Origin: Vicinamibacteria bacterium
GTDB taxonomy: Bacteria; Acidobacteriota; Vicinamibacteria; Fen-336
Length of the DNA: 52,533 bases
Direction: 5' to 3'
NCBI GenBank assembly: GCA_035570235.1
Contig: DATMML010000130.1
Location: 1 to 52,533 of the forward strand
The position numbers were made by a program, and so were the translations under genes. Of the stretch, positions 51,942 to 52,533 are shown one piece after another. Position 1 is the first letter of the stretch. The number at the start of each line of letters is the position of its first letter. A model generated the notes under the pieces. The model did not search any database. It was not told the origin of the DNA and worked only from the letters and a program-made list of their open reading frames with translations.

Positions 51942-52533
51942 CTAGTTGGCATTCTCCGGCGGGAGCATCTGGCCCGCGAAGGAGGCTCGGCCAAGAGTCA
52001 TGCCCGCCGGGCTGTCTCCCACCGCGAGACGTGCGCGGACGATAGGAGCCAGCTCGGCGCGGGCGCGAAGCACCTCGCGTTCTCTCAGGAGAACGAGCGC
52101 AGAGCCCGCGGGTCGATCAAGGAGCAAACTCAAGGCTTGGGGCCGACCCGGAAACGCGTCCACCGCGGGCCCCGCGGGTCCGAGCTCCCAAGCCCCCCGC
52201 CAAGCGGCCAGCCCAAAAGCCACACGGCTGCCCCCAAGGTGGCGTGCGAAGATGCCACTCGTGGCTGCCTCGCCGCCCCAAACAAGGATGGGCTCGACCG
52301 AGCCTGCGGGGAGAGCGGAAAAGATGACCTGGCGATCGAGGCGGACCCGGTCGAGAGAGTAGATCGGGATCCAGCGCCAGTCCGGGCCGGCAAAGAGGTA
52401 CGCCCCCTCACGCGATGCGGGGACCCAGAGCTGACCCATGACCGGAGCGGGGGGCGGCGTGTCCGTCTCGGTGAGGAGGGCGGGCGCGGCCGCGATCGGG
52501 GGCAGGGCTTCGAGGCCGGGTGGCGCGGCCCAG
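51942..52533 (-). CDS. C-terminal part of a gene cut by the window edge, function unknown
   Basis: The frame is open from the right edge to the stop at 51942, giving at least 196 residues, and stays open through the last base, so the start lies outside. The visible part begins with a Pro/Ala-rich linker, then GQLWVPASREGAYLFAG and LDRVRLDRQVIFSALPAGSV, a pattern of beta strands. There is no recognised motif. Its stop lies 25 bp before the lipoprotein start, so they may be co-transcribed. Confidence 0.6.
   Translation of the reverse strand, partial: WAAPPGLEALPPIAAAPALLTETDTPPPAPVMGQLWVPASREGAYLFAGPDWRWIPIYSLDRVRLDRQVIFSALPAGSVEPILVWGGEAATSGIFARHLGGSRVAFGLAAWRGAWELGPAGPAVDAFPGRPQALSLLLDRPAGSALVLLREREVLRARAELAPIVRARLAVGDSPAGMTLGRASFAGQMLPPENAN

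Noticed and set aside
1-52533. Transposon, phage or defence-system origin of the locus
   Set aside because: No transposase, integrase, terminal repeats, restriction or toxin-antitoxin gene is visible. Composition looks uniform along the window by eye.

Overview
High-GC bacterial DNA (by eye well above 60% G+C), coding densely on both strands, with frequent GTG and TTG starts and 4-base stop/start overlaps. The FecR-plus-DUF6600 secreted protein, the DUF2142 and DUF2079 membrane proteins and the heparinase/bi-domain oxidoreductase/asparagine synthase set would fit an Acidobacteriota-like soil bacterium. This is inference only: there is no rRNA or tRNA gene to confirm it. No insertion sequence, CRISPR array, phage gene or integrase is visible.

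About 46 of the 52 kb is one large surface-glycan locus built of short units in alternating directions. From 1 to 10.8 kb there is a polytopic protein, then a minus operon (heparinase II/III-like protein, membrane protein, WecA/WbpL-type phosphoglycosyl transferase), then a plus pair (membrane protein, GT2-methyltransferase fusion). From 10.8 to 22.2 kb there is a minus operon (Wzx flippase, GT4, methyltransferase), a lone methyltransferase, a bi-domain oxidoreductase, an asparagine synthase, and a minus pair (WbuB-like GT4, WecB-like epimerase). From 22.5 to 26.9 kb two large membrane proteins converge.

From 27 to 34.4 kb a plus operon carries a DprE1-like FAD oxidase, a GT2, a DUF2079 protein, a methyltransferase, a DegT-type aminotransferase and a UDP-galactopyranose-mutase/amine-oxidase-like flavoprotein. 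A NeuD-like acyltransferase converges on it. From 35.4 to 46.1 kb there are three more membrane proteins, a minus pair (polyprenyl-phosphate GT2 and SDR epimerase), another GT2 and another membrane protein. From 46.6 kb to the end lie the FecR/DUF6600 protein, a last polytopic protein, a beta-propeller lipoprotein and a truncated gene.

Likely logic (inference): the WecA-like enzyme starts a glycan on undecaprenyl phosphate. Soluble GT4 and GT2 enzymes extend it, and methyltransferases, the aminotransferase, the acyltransferase and the AsnB amidotransferase decorate it. Wzx flips it. In parallel, GT2 enzymes resembling polyprenyl-phosphate-sugar synthases could make lipid-linked donors for some of the eleven GT-C-like membrane proteins, which would act on the periplasmic side. 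No Wzz, Wza or ABC exporter is visible here.

The least expected signals are the density of unrelated GT-C-like proteins, the GT2-methyltransferase fusion, and a recurring promoter layout in which the -10 box lies only 8 to 11 nt before the start codon, suggesting leaderless mRNAs.
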